DNA from: CAIQQQ01 sp040399685
GTDB taxonomy: Bacteria; Pseudomonadota; Alphaproteobacteria; Acetobacterales; Acetobacteraceae
Assembly: GCA_040399685.1 (NCBI GenBank)
Contig: JBBART010000035.1
Coordinates: 1-23,410, forward strand
DNA length: 23,410 nucleotides
Reading direction: 5' to 3'
In this document: piece after piece, positions 14,923 through 23,224 of the stretch
How the letters are laid out: each line of letters starts with the position of its first letter
Numbering within the stretch: position 1 is the stretch's first letter
Program-made: the position numbers and the translations under genes
Notes under the pieces: model-generated
The model's database searches: none
What the model saw: only the letters and a program-made list of their open reading frames with translations
What the model was told of the DNA's origin: nothing

Positions 14923-15875
14923 TGCTGCGGTCTGGGGAGTGTTATCCGGCGCTGGCCATTGGGGTCGATATCGGCGGCACCCGTGTGAAGATCGGCGCCA
15001 TCAACGCGCAAAACGACATTCTGGCGCAGGGATCGCTACCCTTTCAGGACTTCGACGATTTTCCGACATTCACGACCGCCCTGCACGATGCGGTCCGGGC
15101 GCTGGAGTGGGAAGCCGGCGGCCGCATCGCCACGGTGGGCGTCGCCTGCCCTGGCAATCCGCATCCCCTTACGGGGCATGTGGCGGACGGGCTGTTCAAT
15201 CTGCCGATTTTGCAGAACAGGTCGGTGGTCGAGGCGCTGCGCGGTCGTGGTCTTCCGGTTGCGCTCGCCCTGAACGATGCGGTGGCGGCGGCTTTGGGCG
15301 AACAGGCATTCGGCGCTGCGCGCGGACTGTCGCGGTTCGCCTTCATCACGCTCGGCACCGGGGTTGGCGGCTGCATCGTGATGGATGGCAAGCCCGTGCT
15401 GGCCCGTGATGGGCAACCGCCCGAGATTGGCGCGATGGTGCTGGGTGTGGATGGTCCTGTCTGCGGCAATGGCCTGGCCGGGACATTGGAGGCCTATGCC
15501 GCCGCCGCCGGCTTCACCGCCGCATACGTGCGGCAGGGCGGGGCTGCGGGGGCCACGCCGGTGCAGATTTTTGCCGCCGCCGATGCCGGGGACATCAGGG
15601 CCGATGCTGCGATTGATGCCGTGTGCCGGCGCATTGCCCAGGCGTTTGGCATCATGATCAATCTGTTGAACGTGGAAGCCTGCCTGGTGGGCGGCGGCAT
15701 TTCCCAGGCAGGGCCGAGGTTGGTGGAGGGCATCGCCGCCCATCTGCCGGATTTCACCTGGGGGCCGTTGCTGCCGGCCGTGCGGATTGGGCTGGCCACC
15801 ACCGGCAATGCCGCGGGATGGCTTGGCGCGGCACGTGCGGCGTCGCAGGCTGATGGACGGGACCGGGGGCAGTAG
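14922..15875 (+). CDS. ROK family sugar kinase, atypical zinc motif
   Basis: The 317-residue protein is a ROK (repressor/ORF/kinase) family member without a DNA-binding domain, hence a likely sugar kinase. The ATP phosphate loop is GVDIGGTRVKIG (14-25), the catalytic Asp is in LALNDAVAAALGE, and a second phosphate motif is LGTGVGG. The usual zinc site is degraded: the EIGH position reads EIGAM, and the Cys-rich CGCGxxGCxE motif reads CGNGLAGTLE, leaving one cysteine. Such kinases phosphorylate glucose, N-acylated hexosamines or related sugars; the substrate here is unknown. It is the last gene of the ABC operon, with TGATG coupling to the ATPase gene. A GTG three bases earlier is a possible alternative start. 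It ends 17 bases before a convergent glycosyltransferase gene. Confidence 0.87.
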   Translation: MLRSGECYPALAIGVDIGGTRVKIGAINAQNDILAQGSLPFQDFDDFPTFTTALHDAVRALEWEAGGRIATVGVACPGNPHPLTGHVADGLFNLPILQNRSVVEALRGRGLPVALALNDAVAAALGEQAFGAARGLSRFAFITLGTGVGGCIVMDGKPVLARDGQPPEIGAMVLGVDGPVCGNGLAGTLEAYAAAAGFTAAYVRQGGAAGATPVQIFAAADAGDIRADAAIDAVCRRIAQAFGIMINLLNVEACLVGGGISQAGPRLVEGIAAHLPDFTWGPLLPAVRIGLATTGNAAGWLGAARAASQADGRDRGQ

Positions 15876-15892
15876 CCGGCAGGTTTTCCGTT

Positions 15893-17251
15893 TTAAGCGA
15901 TGGGATGCCCCAACAGGCGTCGGCGCATCTTGTGCAACGGCGCCCGAAGCGCCAGAGGCACAAGGCGCCGCCACAGCGCTGAGAGCGACGCAGCAAGCCG
16001 CACGGACACACGGGTGGCGCGGTGATGCGCGATCATGCGCTGCTCCGAAGCTGCCTGCTCGTTGGTGAACGTGGACGCCATACCAGCCAGGGAGGCGGTG
16101 AGCATTGCGGCCATGCGCGCTTCCTGCGCGGTGTGTGCCGACCGGAGTTCGGACAGACTTTGCGTCAGGGAGGCCACGCTGGTCACCACACCGTCGAGCG
16201 GTGAGCCGATCGGGGGGGACGCAATCTGGTCCGCCTGCCATCGCCACGGTGCGGTCTGATCGAAATGCGGTGTCCAGGCCGCGATGAAGGCGCCGGTTGC
16301 GGCGGCCTCGGCCTGGGCATCGCGCGTGGGTGGCGCGTTGATCAGATCTCGGTAAATCACCTCAAGCCGATCCAGCAGCCACTCGATACCATATTGCGCA
16401 CAGACGCGCAGCGAGACCTGCTCCGCTTGTTCGGCAGACCAGCAGGCAATGGCGGTGCTGACATTTTCCTCCGTCATTGGCAGCGTGAGAATTCCAGCCC
16501 CCAGGTTCCAGGGGAGCCAGGCGGCTGCATTTTCCAGGTCCAGAAATCCGGCCATGCCACGGCCGTCACACACAATCACGCCAGCTCCCGCCGCCGCTGC
16601 CTCCATCGCCGTGCGAGCCGTCGCGAAGACGAGATCGGCCTGTGCGAACACTGCTTCGGGGCTCGCGATCATATGACCGGCGCCGGAGCCGTATTCTTCC
16701 AGGGCGATGCCGGCGGCGGCGCAGGCGGCGCGGATGACGGGAAGGTGCACGGCGTGCTTGGTCAGAACGACGGCGCGCCTTGGGCGCTTCGGCAGGTGTG
16801 GGTGTGGCAGAATGCGCGACAGGTCGATCGCGTTTGGCAGCAATTCGACACGTCCGGCCGCCGCGCCGTCCGCAATCAGGCGGGCGCGGCAGAGTTCATC
16901 GACGGCAAAGATGCGTGCCACGCCGGGATGCGGCGGCAGGCTGTCAAACGCCGAGGCGGCGCCGTGGCACAGAAACAGCGCCGGCACGCCCGGATTGGCC
17001 GCGAGGGCCGCCATGACGGGCGCTGTGTGGTGGCCATGGATCACATCTGGCGTGAACGGAAGAATGTCCGGCCGGTCAGTGACGATGTGGCCACGGCTGC
17101 GCATCTGCTCGGCAAGCGGGCCAAGCATCTGGGCGAAGATCACCGGACGATGGCCTCGCCGACGCAGCCCATCGGCCAGTTGCTCGACCACCACCTCGGT
17201 GCCGCTCCGATTTGCCAACACAATATTCGTGATCAGGATAGTTAAGGACAA
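15893..17251 (-). CDS. Glycosyltransferase-like protein (GT-B fold, GT4-like) with C-terminal extension
   Basis: The 452-residue product looks like a GT-B glycosyltransferase. The N-terminus (LTILITNIVLANRSGTEVVV followed by EQLADGLRRRGH) is the standard donor/acceptor opening of GT4-like enzymes. DVIHGHH and LPNAIDL follow, then a sugar-nucleotide-side segment (ADLVFATARTAMEAAAAGAG). From about residue 320 the chain is an extra region with a possible coiled coil (SVASLTQSLSELRSAHTAQE) and a very basic end. The start is TTG at 17251, supported by a strong GGAGGTGA five bases upstream. Donor and acceptor are unknown. It is divergent from a PIG-L-like gene with a 78-base gap, and glycosyltransferase/deacetylase pairs often act in sequence on an amino sugar. 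The EX7E motif of classic GT4 enzymes is not clear, so activity is not certain. Confidence 0.72.
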   Translation of the reverse strand: MSLTILITNIVLANRSGTEVVVEQLADGLRRRGHRPVIFAQMLGPLAEQMRSRGHIVTDRPDILPFTPDVIHGHHTAPVMAALAANPGVPALFLCHGAASAFDSLPPHPGVARIFAVDELCRARLIADGAAAGRVELLPNAIDLSRILPHPHLPKRPRRAVVLTKHAVHLPVIRAACAAAGIALEEYGSGAGHMIASPEAVFAQADLVFATARTAMEAAAAGAGVIVCDGRGMAGFLDLENAAAWLPWNLGAGILTLPMTEENVSTAIACWSAEQAEQVSLRVCAQYGIEWLLDRLEVIYRDLINAPPTRDAQAEAAATGAFIAAWTPHFDQTAPWRWQADQIASPPIGSPLDGVVTSVASLTQSLSELRSAHTAQEARMAAMLTASLAGMASTFTNEQAASEQRMIAHHRATRVSVRLAASLSALWRRLVPLALRAPLHKMRRRLLGHPIA

Positions 17252-17329
17252 ATACTCACCTCCGGCGACAGGATGCGGCTCCGCGTGCCCACTTCTTTAC
17301 GTGGCAACGATGTGGGGTTAATCAGGTGT

Positions 17330-18031
17330 ATGCGCAAAATATGCTTACTGCTCGCTCATCCTGGCCACGAATTACGGCTGTTTGGTTGGATGGAAACCCA
17401 CCGCCCCCTTGTTTGCATCCTGACCGATGGGTCTGGCAATGGCAGCACCGGCCGCACGGATTATTCCATCGCGCTCATTGAAGGCACCGGCGCATGCGTG
17501 GGCCCGGTGATGGGCGATGTATCGGATCGGGCCTGGTATTCCGCGCTTCTGGCGGGCGATGACCGGCCGTTTCTGGCTGCGGCGGAGACCATCGCCGGGG
17601 CGATCGATCCGGGTTGCCTGGTCGTGGCGGACCCGGTTGAAGGTTATAATCCGATGCATGACCTGTGCGCCGCCATGGCAGACCGCGTGGCAGCGCTGGT
17701 GGGAGGAACGCGCGCCACCTATCCGCTGACCCGGTCGGCCGCTGGGGGGGAGACGCGGATTTTAGGGTGCGAGACCGTGGCCCGCAAATCGGCCGCGCTC
17801 GCGGCCTACGCGCCGCTGCAGCATGAAATCGCGGCCCTGCTGCAGATCGACCCGGATGCGCTGGTGTCAGAGCAGATTCTTATGCAGGCATATGGCTGGC
17901 CTGAAGATCCAGACGCAGTGCCGGATTACGAGAGGATTGGCCAGGAGCGGGCGGCATCGGGCACGTATGCGCGCCACATCACGTATCGTGACCATGTGCG
18001 CCCCATGGCTATGCGTTTGACGGCATCATGA
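17330..18031 (+). CDS. PIG-L/LmbE-like protein with altered metal motif (AHPGHE)
   Basis: The 233-residue protein has the overall opening of PIG-L/LmbE deacetylases (MRKICLLLAHPGHELRLFGW), but the AHPDDE motif reads AHPGHE at residues 9-14. In PIG-L enzymes such as MshB the first Asp is the catalytic base and the second binds zinc. Here they are Gly and His. A later EGYNPMHD (104-111) occupies the region where a further ligand His is expected. H10, H13 and H110 could still bind metal, but the base is missing. It may be a divergent hydrolase or an inactive homologue. The ATG at 17330 is preferred because it immediately precedes the family-typical first strand. It is divergent from the glycosyltransferase and its 3' end overlaps the convergent monooxygenase gene by 23 bases. 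Confidence 0.7.
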   Translation: MRKICLLLAHPGHELRLFGWMETHRPLVCILTDGSGNGSTGRTDYSIALIEGTGACVGPVMGDVSDRAWYSALLAGDDRPFLAAAETIAGAIDPGCLVVADPVEGYNPMHDLCAAMADRVAALVGGTRATYPLTRSAAGGETRILGCETVARKSAALAAYAPLQHEIAALLQIDPDALVSEQILMQAYGWPEDPDAVPDYERIGQERAASGTYARHITYRDHVRPMAMRLTAS

Positions 18032-19043
18032 CGCCGGGCTGCCTGACGTTGCCGGGGTGCCGGGTGAGGCAGATGTCAGCCAGCAATTCATAGGAGCGCA
18101 CCCGCGCCTTCTGGTCGAAAATCGCCGCCACCACCATCAGTTCGTCCGCCTTGGTCTGCGCCACGAAGCGCCCGAGGCTTTCCTTGACGGTGGCGGGCGA
18201 GCCGATGAACGAGCAGCCGAGCATGCTCATCACCTGGGCCTTTTCGCCCTGCGTCCAGAATGTCTCGATATCGTCGACCGGGGGCGGCATCTGGCCGCGG
18301 GCGTTGCGGAACATCTGCGTGAAGCTCTGCTGCATGGAGGTGAACAGACGCCGCGCCTCGGCATCGGTTTCGGCGACGATAACGTTGACGCCAACCATCG
18401 CGTGCGGCGCCTGCAATTGCGCCGATGGCTGAAACTCGGCGCGATAGATCGACAGCGCCTGCAGCAGGGCGTCCGGTGCGAAATGCGAGGCGAACGCGTA
18501 GGGCATGCCAAGGGCTGCCGCCAGTTGGGCGCCGAACAGGCTGGAGCCCAGGATCCAGATGGGCACCTGCAAGCCGGTGCCGGGCACGGCCTGGATCATC
18601 TGCCCCGGCTGCAGCGGGCCCAGCAGCGCCTGAAGCTCCTGCACATCCTGCGGAAAGCGGTCGCTGCTGGAATGGTCCCGGCGCAGGGCGCGCAGGGTGC
18701 GTTGGTCGGTGCCGGGCGCGCGACCAACGCCGAGATCGATTCGGTTTGGATATAATGAGGCCAGTGTGCCGAATTGTTCGGCTATGACCAGCGGCGCGTG
18801 GTTCGGCAGCATGATGCCGCCGGAACCGACGCGAATGGTGTTGGTGCCTTCGGCAACGTAGCCGATGGCCACCGACGTGGCGGCGCTGGCGATGCCCACC
18901 ATGTTGTGGTGCTCAGCCAGCCAGTAGCGCTGGTAGCCGAAGCGTTCGGCATGCTGCGCCAGATTGCGGGCGCGGTGCAGTGCGTCTGCCGGGGTGCCGC
19001 CCTTGGGCACGGGGGCGAGGTCGAGAACTGACAATCTGGGCAT
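18009..19043 (-). CDS. LLM class flavin-dependent oxidoreductase (luciferase-like monooxygenase)
   Basis: The 344-residue protein is a bacterial luciferase-like monooxygenase of the single-subunit YhbW-like group, which uses reduced flavin and oxygen on an unknown substrate. Family segments are the N-terminal LSVLDLAPVPKG, then RYWLAEHHNM (first barrel turn), IRVGSGGIMLPNHAPLVIAE and RIDLGVGRAPGTD. The start at 19043 has AGGAG eight bases upstream; an in-frame ATG at 19121 would add 26 residues with no family match. It is transcribed towards the PIG-L-like gene, overlapping its end, and away from the chemotaxis gene. Nothing links it functionally to the sugar locus. No signal peptide is present, so it is cytoplasmic. 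Confidence 0.92.
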   Translation of the reverse strand: MPRLSVLDLAPVPKGGTPADALHRARNLAQHAERFGYQRYWLAEHHNMVGIASAATSVAIGYVAEGTNTIRVGSGGIMLPNHAPLVIAEQFGTLASLYPNRIDLGVGRAPGTDQRTLRALRRDHSSSDRFPQDVQELQALLGPLQPGQMIQAVPGTGLQVPIWILGSSLFGAQLAAALGMPYAFASHFAPDALLQALSIYRAEFQPSAQLQAPHAMVGVNVIVAETDAEARRLFTSMQQSFTQMFRNARGQMPPPVDDIETFWTQGEKAQVMSMLGCSFIGSPATVKESLGRFVAQTKADELMVVAAIFDQKARVRSYELLADICLTRHPGNVRQPGVMMPSNA

Positions 19044-19378
19044 GGCCGGAACTCCTGAGAGGCGCGAGGGCATAGCTATATACCCATTTCGAACGGTGAG
19101 GGTTCCGGTGGTGCCAGCCATGCGCTGGGCCAGCAGGCGGCGAATTCACGGCTGCGGTTAACGTTCTGTCAATCTGGCATGTGTAAGTTACCGCTGCCGA
19201 ACGCGCCCCACACCCGCCCCGACCTTATTCAGCGCATGCTTGCCACGCCCCAGACGACATCGAATATCCACACCCGCTGGTCACGGACGTTTCCGCCAGC
19301 GTCAACAAAATTGCCCATTACGGGCGGATGGGACGCGGTTGCTGGATGCAATCCCTTCCCACAACTGGAGAGATCTTG
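19044..19378. other. 335-base divergent intergenic region
   Basis: This gap separates the monooxygenase (minus) from the chemotaxis receptor (plus) and should hold both promoters. A TATATA-containing patch at about 19075-19083 is the only -10-like sequence I noticed on the monooxygenase side. I see no convincing sigma-28 or sigma-54 promoter before the receptor and no small gene with a good ribosome site. Confidence 0.5.
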
Positions 19379-21076
19379 ATGCCGTCCTGGCAGAATTTTA
19401 GCATTCGCGGCAAGGTTATTGCCGCATTCGGCGCGGTTTTCCTTGCCACACTCGGCCTTGGCGGCGTGGGCATGTGGCAGGGGGCGACGGTTAATGCCCG
19501 CGCGGAAGAGGTGAGGAACAATTGCCTGCCTTCCACGGTCTTAATGGGTAAGTTGATGTCGGCTATCAACCAGATGCGTGTCTGGGAATCCCGCGTGGTG
19601 ATCGCTGCTTTGCTCGATGAGCGGGACATCATGTTGGCCGACGAGAAGGCCTTCGCGGACGCACAGGTCGCCATGGAAAAGTACTACATTGCCTATCAGC
19701 CGCTTATTGCAACGGAAACGGAAGCTGCACTCATGAAGCGCTTTGCAGTTGCCTGGGCGGGATATAAGCAAAGCACGATCAGCATCATGACACAGGCGAA
19801 CAATAAAAATCTCCCTGGTATGATGGATGTCTATCGTGGTGAGGGTCGAAAATTCTATTCTGACCTTGTCTCGATTGCCACTTCTGTTTTGGACTTTAAC
19901 AATGACGAGGGGACGCAGGCAGCGGATTTGGGCCAATCCGCCTTTGAGACCTCGCGTTATCTGGCCATCATCGCGATCATCGGCTCCGCCATGCTGTGCG
20001 TCGGCGCCGGGATGGCGCTCGTCATCAGCGTCGCCAGCCCCATCGGGCGGACCACGCAGACAGTTGACTTTCTGGCTGCGGGAAATCTGGACATCGAGGT
20101 CACCGGCACAGAGCGCAAGGACGAGATCGGATTACTGTCCCGGGCGCTGAATATCTTCAAAGACAAAATGATTGCTGCCGAGGGTCTGCGTGCCGAGCAG
20201 GAAGTCAGCCAGCAGCGGCAGTTGGCGCGGGGGCAGGTGATTGAGAACGCGGTGACTCATTTTGAGAGGGTGATCGATGAGGTGATCGGCACGGTGTCAT
20301 CGGCTTCGAACGAGCTGGAGGTCACCGCGAAGGCGATGTCGACCACTTCGGAGGAGACCTCGCGGCAAGCGATGGTGGTGTCGGCGGCATCGGACGAGGC
20401 TTCGCAAAATGTGCAGGCGGTTGCCAGCGCCACTGAGGAACTGTCTGCCTCGATCCATGAAATCGCCCAGCAGGTCAGCAGTTCGACCCGAATGATCGGC
20501 GATGCGGTGACGCAGGCGGAATTGACCAACGAGCAGGTCAAGGCGTTGTCGCTCGCGTCTGAGAAGATCGGCAATGTGGTTCAGCTGATCAGCGACATTG
20601 CGAGCCAGACCAATCTGCTGGCGTTGAATGCCACAATCGAGGCCGCGCGCGCGGGAGATGCGGGCAAGGGCTTTGCCGTGGTTGCGTCTGAGGTGAAGGG
20701 CCTTGCCACCCAGACCGCCCGGGCCACCGGGGAGATTGCGTTGCAGATCAAGGCGATGCAGGAGACCACGCAAAGTTCCGTCATGACCATCCGGTTGATC
20801 ACGGAGACGATCGGAAAAGCCAACGAGGCCACTGTGGCAATTGCCTCAGCTGTCGAGCAGCAGGGGTCGGCGACGCAGGAAATCGCCCGCAATGTGCAGC
20901 AGGCTGCCGTGGGGACGAGTGAGGTTTCAGCCAACATTTCGGGCGTGACCGGGGCGGCGCAAGAAACCGGCGCCGCCGCTGCGCAGGTGCTGTCTTCGGC
21001 TGGGGAACTCAGCCGCAACGCTGAATTCCTGCGGAAACAGGTTCAAACTTTCCTGGCCGACGTCAGGGCAGCCTGA
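19379..21076 (+). CDS. Methyl-accepting chemotaxis protein
   Basis: The 565-residue membrane receptor senses a ligand in the periplasm and controls CheA through CheW. Transmembrane helix 1 is at about residues 12-34 (VIAAFGAVFLATLGLGGVGM). A periplasmic helical domain of four-helix-bundle type covers about 35-192. Helix 2 is at about 193-217 (YLAIIAIIGSAMLCVGAGMA). A HAMP domain follows (218-270, with ERKDEIGLLSRALNIFKD). The cytoplasmic signalling hairpin contains the highly conserved tip SDIASQTNLLALNATIEAAR followed by AGDAGKGFAVVA. No CheR-binding pentapeptide is seen at the C-terminus. The ATG at 19379 has GGAGAG upstream and places the basic residues directly before helix 1. It stands alone, so the ligand cannot be inferred; the organism is presumably motile. 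Confidence 0.95.
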   Translation: MPSWQNFSIRGKVIAAFGAVFLATLGLGGVGMWQGATVNARAEEVRNNCLPSTVLMGKLMSAINQMRVWESRVVIAALLDERDIMLADEKAFADAQVAMEKYYIAYQPLIATETEAALMKRFAVAWAGYKQSTISIMTQANNKNLPGMMDVYRGEGRKFYSDLVSIATSVLDFNNDEGTQAADLGQSAFETSRYLAIIAIIGSAMLCVGAGMALVISVASPIGRTTQTVDFLAAGNLDIEVTGTERKDEIGLLSRALNIFKDKMIAAEGLRAEQEVSQQRQLARGQVIENAVTHFERVIDEVIGTVSSASNELEVTAKAMSTTSEETSRQAMVVSAASDEASQNVQAVASATEELSASIHEIAQQVSSSTRMIGDAVTQAELTNEQVKALSLASEKIGNVVQLISDIASQTNLLALNATIEAARAGDAGKGFAVVASEVKGLATQTARATGEIALQIKAMQETTQSSVMTIRLITETIGKANEATVAIASAVEQQGSATQEIARNVQQAAVGTSEVSANISGVTGAAQETGAAAAQVLSSAGELSRNAEFLRKQVQTFLADVRAA

Positions 21077-21080
21077 TTGA

Positions 21081-21123
21081 CGGCGTGGAAGTCTGGGCAA
21101 CATTCGCCCAGACTTCCACGCCG
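21081..21123. terminator. 18-bp perfect stem-loop between convergent genes
   Basis: CGGCGTGGAAGTCTGGGC at 21081-21098 pairs perfectly with 21106-21123 around a 7-base loop (AACATTC). It fills the 59-base gap between the ends of the chemotaxis gene and paaZ, so it can terminate both strands. There is no T tract on either side. Confidence 0.8.
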
Positions 21124-21135
21124 GGCTGCGCGATG

Positions 21136-23166
21136 TCAGACAGCGTTCATTGTCAGCAAATCATAGCTGGCCACCACGTCATTATTCTCGTCCGTCACGG
21201 TGGCGTGCCAGCGCACCTCACCCATTTCGCTAGATCGCAATTGCTTGGATTTGGCGGTCAGTAGAACCTGCATGCTGCTGCCCGGCTTCAGGGGCTTCAC
21301 AAAGCGCAGGTCTTCCAGACCGTAATTCGCCAAGACCGGACCCGGGTCGGGATCGACGAACAGCCCGGCGGCGAAGGACAGGATGAGATAGCCGTGGGCC
21401 ACACGGCCACCGAAGATTGGGTTGGCGCGGGCGGCTTCCTCATCCATGTGGGCGTAGAAATTATCGCCGGTGAAATGCGCGAAATGCTCGATATCTTCTA
21501 GCGTGACGACGCGCGTGGCCGTGCGGACGCTGCGGCCGGGTTCGATTTCGCCAAAGCGGAGCCTGAACGGATGGCGGTCGCCTTCCGTGATGGGCGCGCC
21601 CGGCATTTGCTGGCCCAGCATTTTGGTCAACAATGCGGGACTGCCCTGCAAGGCGGTTCGTTGCATATAATTTTTCACGCCGCGAATGCCGCCCAATTCC
21701 TCACCGCCGCCGGCACGTCCGGGGCCGCCATGCACCAGAACCGGCAAAGGCGAGCCGTGCCCGGTTGATTCCGCCGCGCAATCGCGATCGGCGAACAGGA
21801 TGCGGCCATGCCATGGGCCGGATTGCATCAGCACTTCGCGCGCCACATCCGGATTATGGGTGAAGACCGACATCACCAGCGAGCCCTTGCCGCGGTTGGC
21901 CAGTGCCACGCCGTCATCAATCCCGTCATAGGCTATCAGGGTCGCGACCGGGCCGAACGCCTCCACATCGTGAACGGCGTCGCCCTGCCACGGATCGCGG
22001 GCGCGCAGCAGAAGCGGCGACAGGAAGGCGCCGCCGGCGACGTTGTCGCCAATCGCGGTCACGTGGTCCGGGTCGCCGTAGACCAGATCGGCTTCCTGTC
22101 GCAAAGCCGCCACGGCTGCGCGCACATCGTCACGCTGGGCGATGCTGCTCAATGGCCCCATGCGCACGTTTTCCAGACGCGGATCGCCGATCACGATTTT
22201 CGAAAGTCGTTGCGACAAGGCATCCTGCACCGCGTCCATCAGGCCGGACGGCACGATGGCGCGGCGAATGGCGGTGCATTTCTGCCCTGCCTTCACCGTC
22301 ATCTCGCGGACGACCTCCTTGATGAACAGGTCGAACTCGGGTGTGTCGGGTGTGGCATCCGGCCCCAGCAAGGAGGCGTTGAGCGAATCGCGCTCGGAGG
22401 TGAAGCGGACCGATTCCTGACTGATCGCCGGATGGTGCTGGAGCAGCATCGCTGTTTTGGCCGAACCGGTGAACGCCACCACGTCCTGCGCGGTCATGTG
22501 GTCCAGCAGGTCGCCGGTCGATCCGCAGATGAGTTGCAGCGCGCCGGGTGGCAGAACGCCGCTTTCGATGATGATGCGCACCGCCGCTTCGGCGACGTAG
22601 GCGGTGCTGGATGCGGGCTTCACGATAGCCGGCATTCCGGCCAGCAGTGCTGGCGCCAGTTTTTCCAGAATGCCCCAGACGGGGAAGTTGAACGCGTTGA
22701 TCTGAACCGCCACGCCTGGCAGGGACGTGTAGACATGTTGGCCGATAAAGCTGCCACGCTTGCTTAACACCTCGGGTGCGCCATCGAGCAGCACGTGCGC
22801 GTTGGGCAGTTCGCGCTGCCCTTTGGAGCTGTAGGCGAACAGGGTGGCGGCGCCGCCTTCGATGTCGATCCAGCTGTCGGTGCGGGTGGCCCCGGTTGCG
22901 GTGGACAGCGCGTAGAGTTCTTCCTTGCGCGCCAGGATCGCCTGGGCGACGGATTTCAGCATCACGGCGCGCTCGTGAAACGTCATTTTCCGCAGGGCCG
23001 GGCTGCCGGTCTTGCGCGCAAATCGGGCGGCGGCGGGGAAATCAACGCCTTCGCTGCCGAGCCTGGCGACCACAGCGCCTGTCACCGCGTAATGCACCTC
23101 GGCCAGCCAGCCATCGCCCTTGCGCCAATGGCCTCCGATGAAGCTTTCCAGAACGGTCACGGTCAT
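21136..23166 (-). CDS. paaZ: Bifunctional oxepin-CoA hydrolase / 3-oxo-5,6-dehydrosuberyl-CoA semialdehyde dehydrogenase
   Basis: The 676-residue protein matches PaaZ in length and layout. PaaZ opens the oxepin-CoA ring in aerobic phenylacetate degradation and oxidises the resulting aldehyde with NADP. The N-terminal aldehyde dehydrogenase domain (about 1-520) has C297 in AGQKCTAI and E258 in TSERDSLN, and INAFNFPVWG before the cofactor site. The C-terminal MaoC-type hydratase domain (about 530-676) has D568 and H573 in TGDNFYAHMD. These correspond to the catalytic residues of E. coli PaaZ. The start at 23166 has GGGAG eight bases upstream; the ATG at 23235 would run across the putative operator. 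No other paa genes are in the window, so the ring oxygenase and other steps must lie elsewhere or beyond the right end. Confidence 0.95.
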   Translation of the reverse strand: MTVTVLESFIGGHWRKGDGWLAEVHYAVTGAVVARLGSEGVDFPAAARFARKTGSPALRKMTFHERAVMLKSVAQAILARKEELYALSTATGATRTDSWIDIEGGAATLFAYSSKGQRELPNAHVLLDGAPEVLSKRGSFIGQHVYTSLPGVAVQINAFNFPVWGILEKLAPALLAGMPAIVKPASSTAYVAEAAVRIIIESGVLPPGALQLICGSTGDLLDHMTAQDVVAFTGSAKTAMLLQHHPAISQESVRFTSERDSLNASLLGPDATPDTPEFDLFIKEVVREMTVKAGQKCTAIRRAIVPSGLMDAVQDALSQRLSKIVIGDPRLENVRMGPLSSIAQRDDVRAAVAALRQEADLVYGDPDHVTAIGDNVAGGAFLSPLLLRARDPWQGDAVHDVEAFGPVATLIAYDGIDDGVALANRGKGSLVMSVFTHNPDVAREVLMQSGPWHGRILFADRDCAAESTGHGSPLPVLVHGGPGRAGGGEELGGIRGVKNYMQRTALQGSPALLTKMLGQQMPGAPITEGDRHPFRLRFGEIEPGRSVRTATRVVTLEDIEHFAHFTGDNFYAHMDEEAARANPIFGGRVAHGYLILSFAAGLFVDPDPGPVLANYGLEDLRFVKPLKPGSSMQVLLTAKSKQLRSSEMGEVRWHATVTDENNDVVASYDLLTMNAV

Positions 23167-23210
23167 TCGATGGACTCCCGAGGCATGTCGCCGGTCATTT
23201 ATTAATAATG

Positions 23211-23224
23211 TGACCGACCGGTCA
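23211..23224. promoter_or_regulatory. Candidate TetR-family operator upstream of paaZ
   Basis: TGACCGACCGGTCA is a near-palindrome of the ACCGACCGGTCGGT type bound by many TetR repressors, including some that control phenylacetate genes. It lies 44 bases upstream of the paaZ start, next to an AT-rich stretch (TATTAATAAAT on the minus strand) that could hold the -10 box. The repressor gene is not in the window. Confidence 0.5.

Noticed and set aside
7021..18031. Bacillithiol or mycothiol biosynthesis, suggested by a glycosyltransferase plus PIG-L proteins
   Set aside because: There is no thiol ligase (BshC or MshC) or acetyltransferase gene, the small PIG-L-like protein lacks the catalytic Asp, and the large one is tied to a sugar importer. 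These thiols are also not expected in Alphaproteobacteria.
19160..19215. Sigma-54-like (TGGCATG) and sigma-28-like (GTAAGTTA, GCCGAAC) elements before the chemotaxis gene
   Set aside because: The spacing between the half-elements does not fit either consensus, so neither can be supported.
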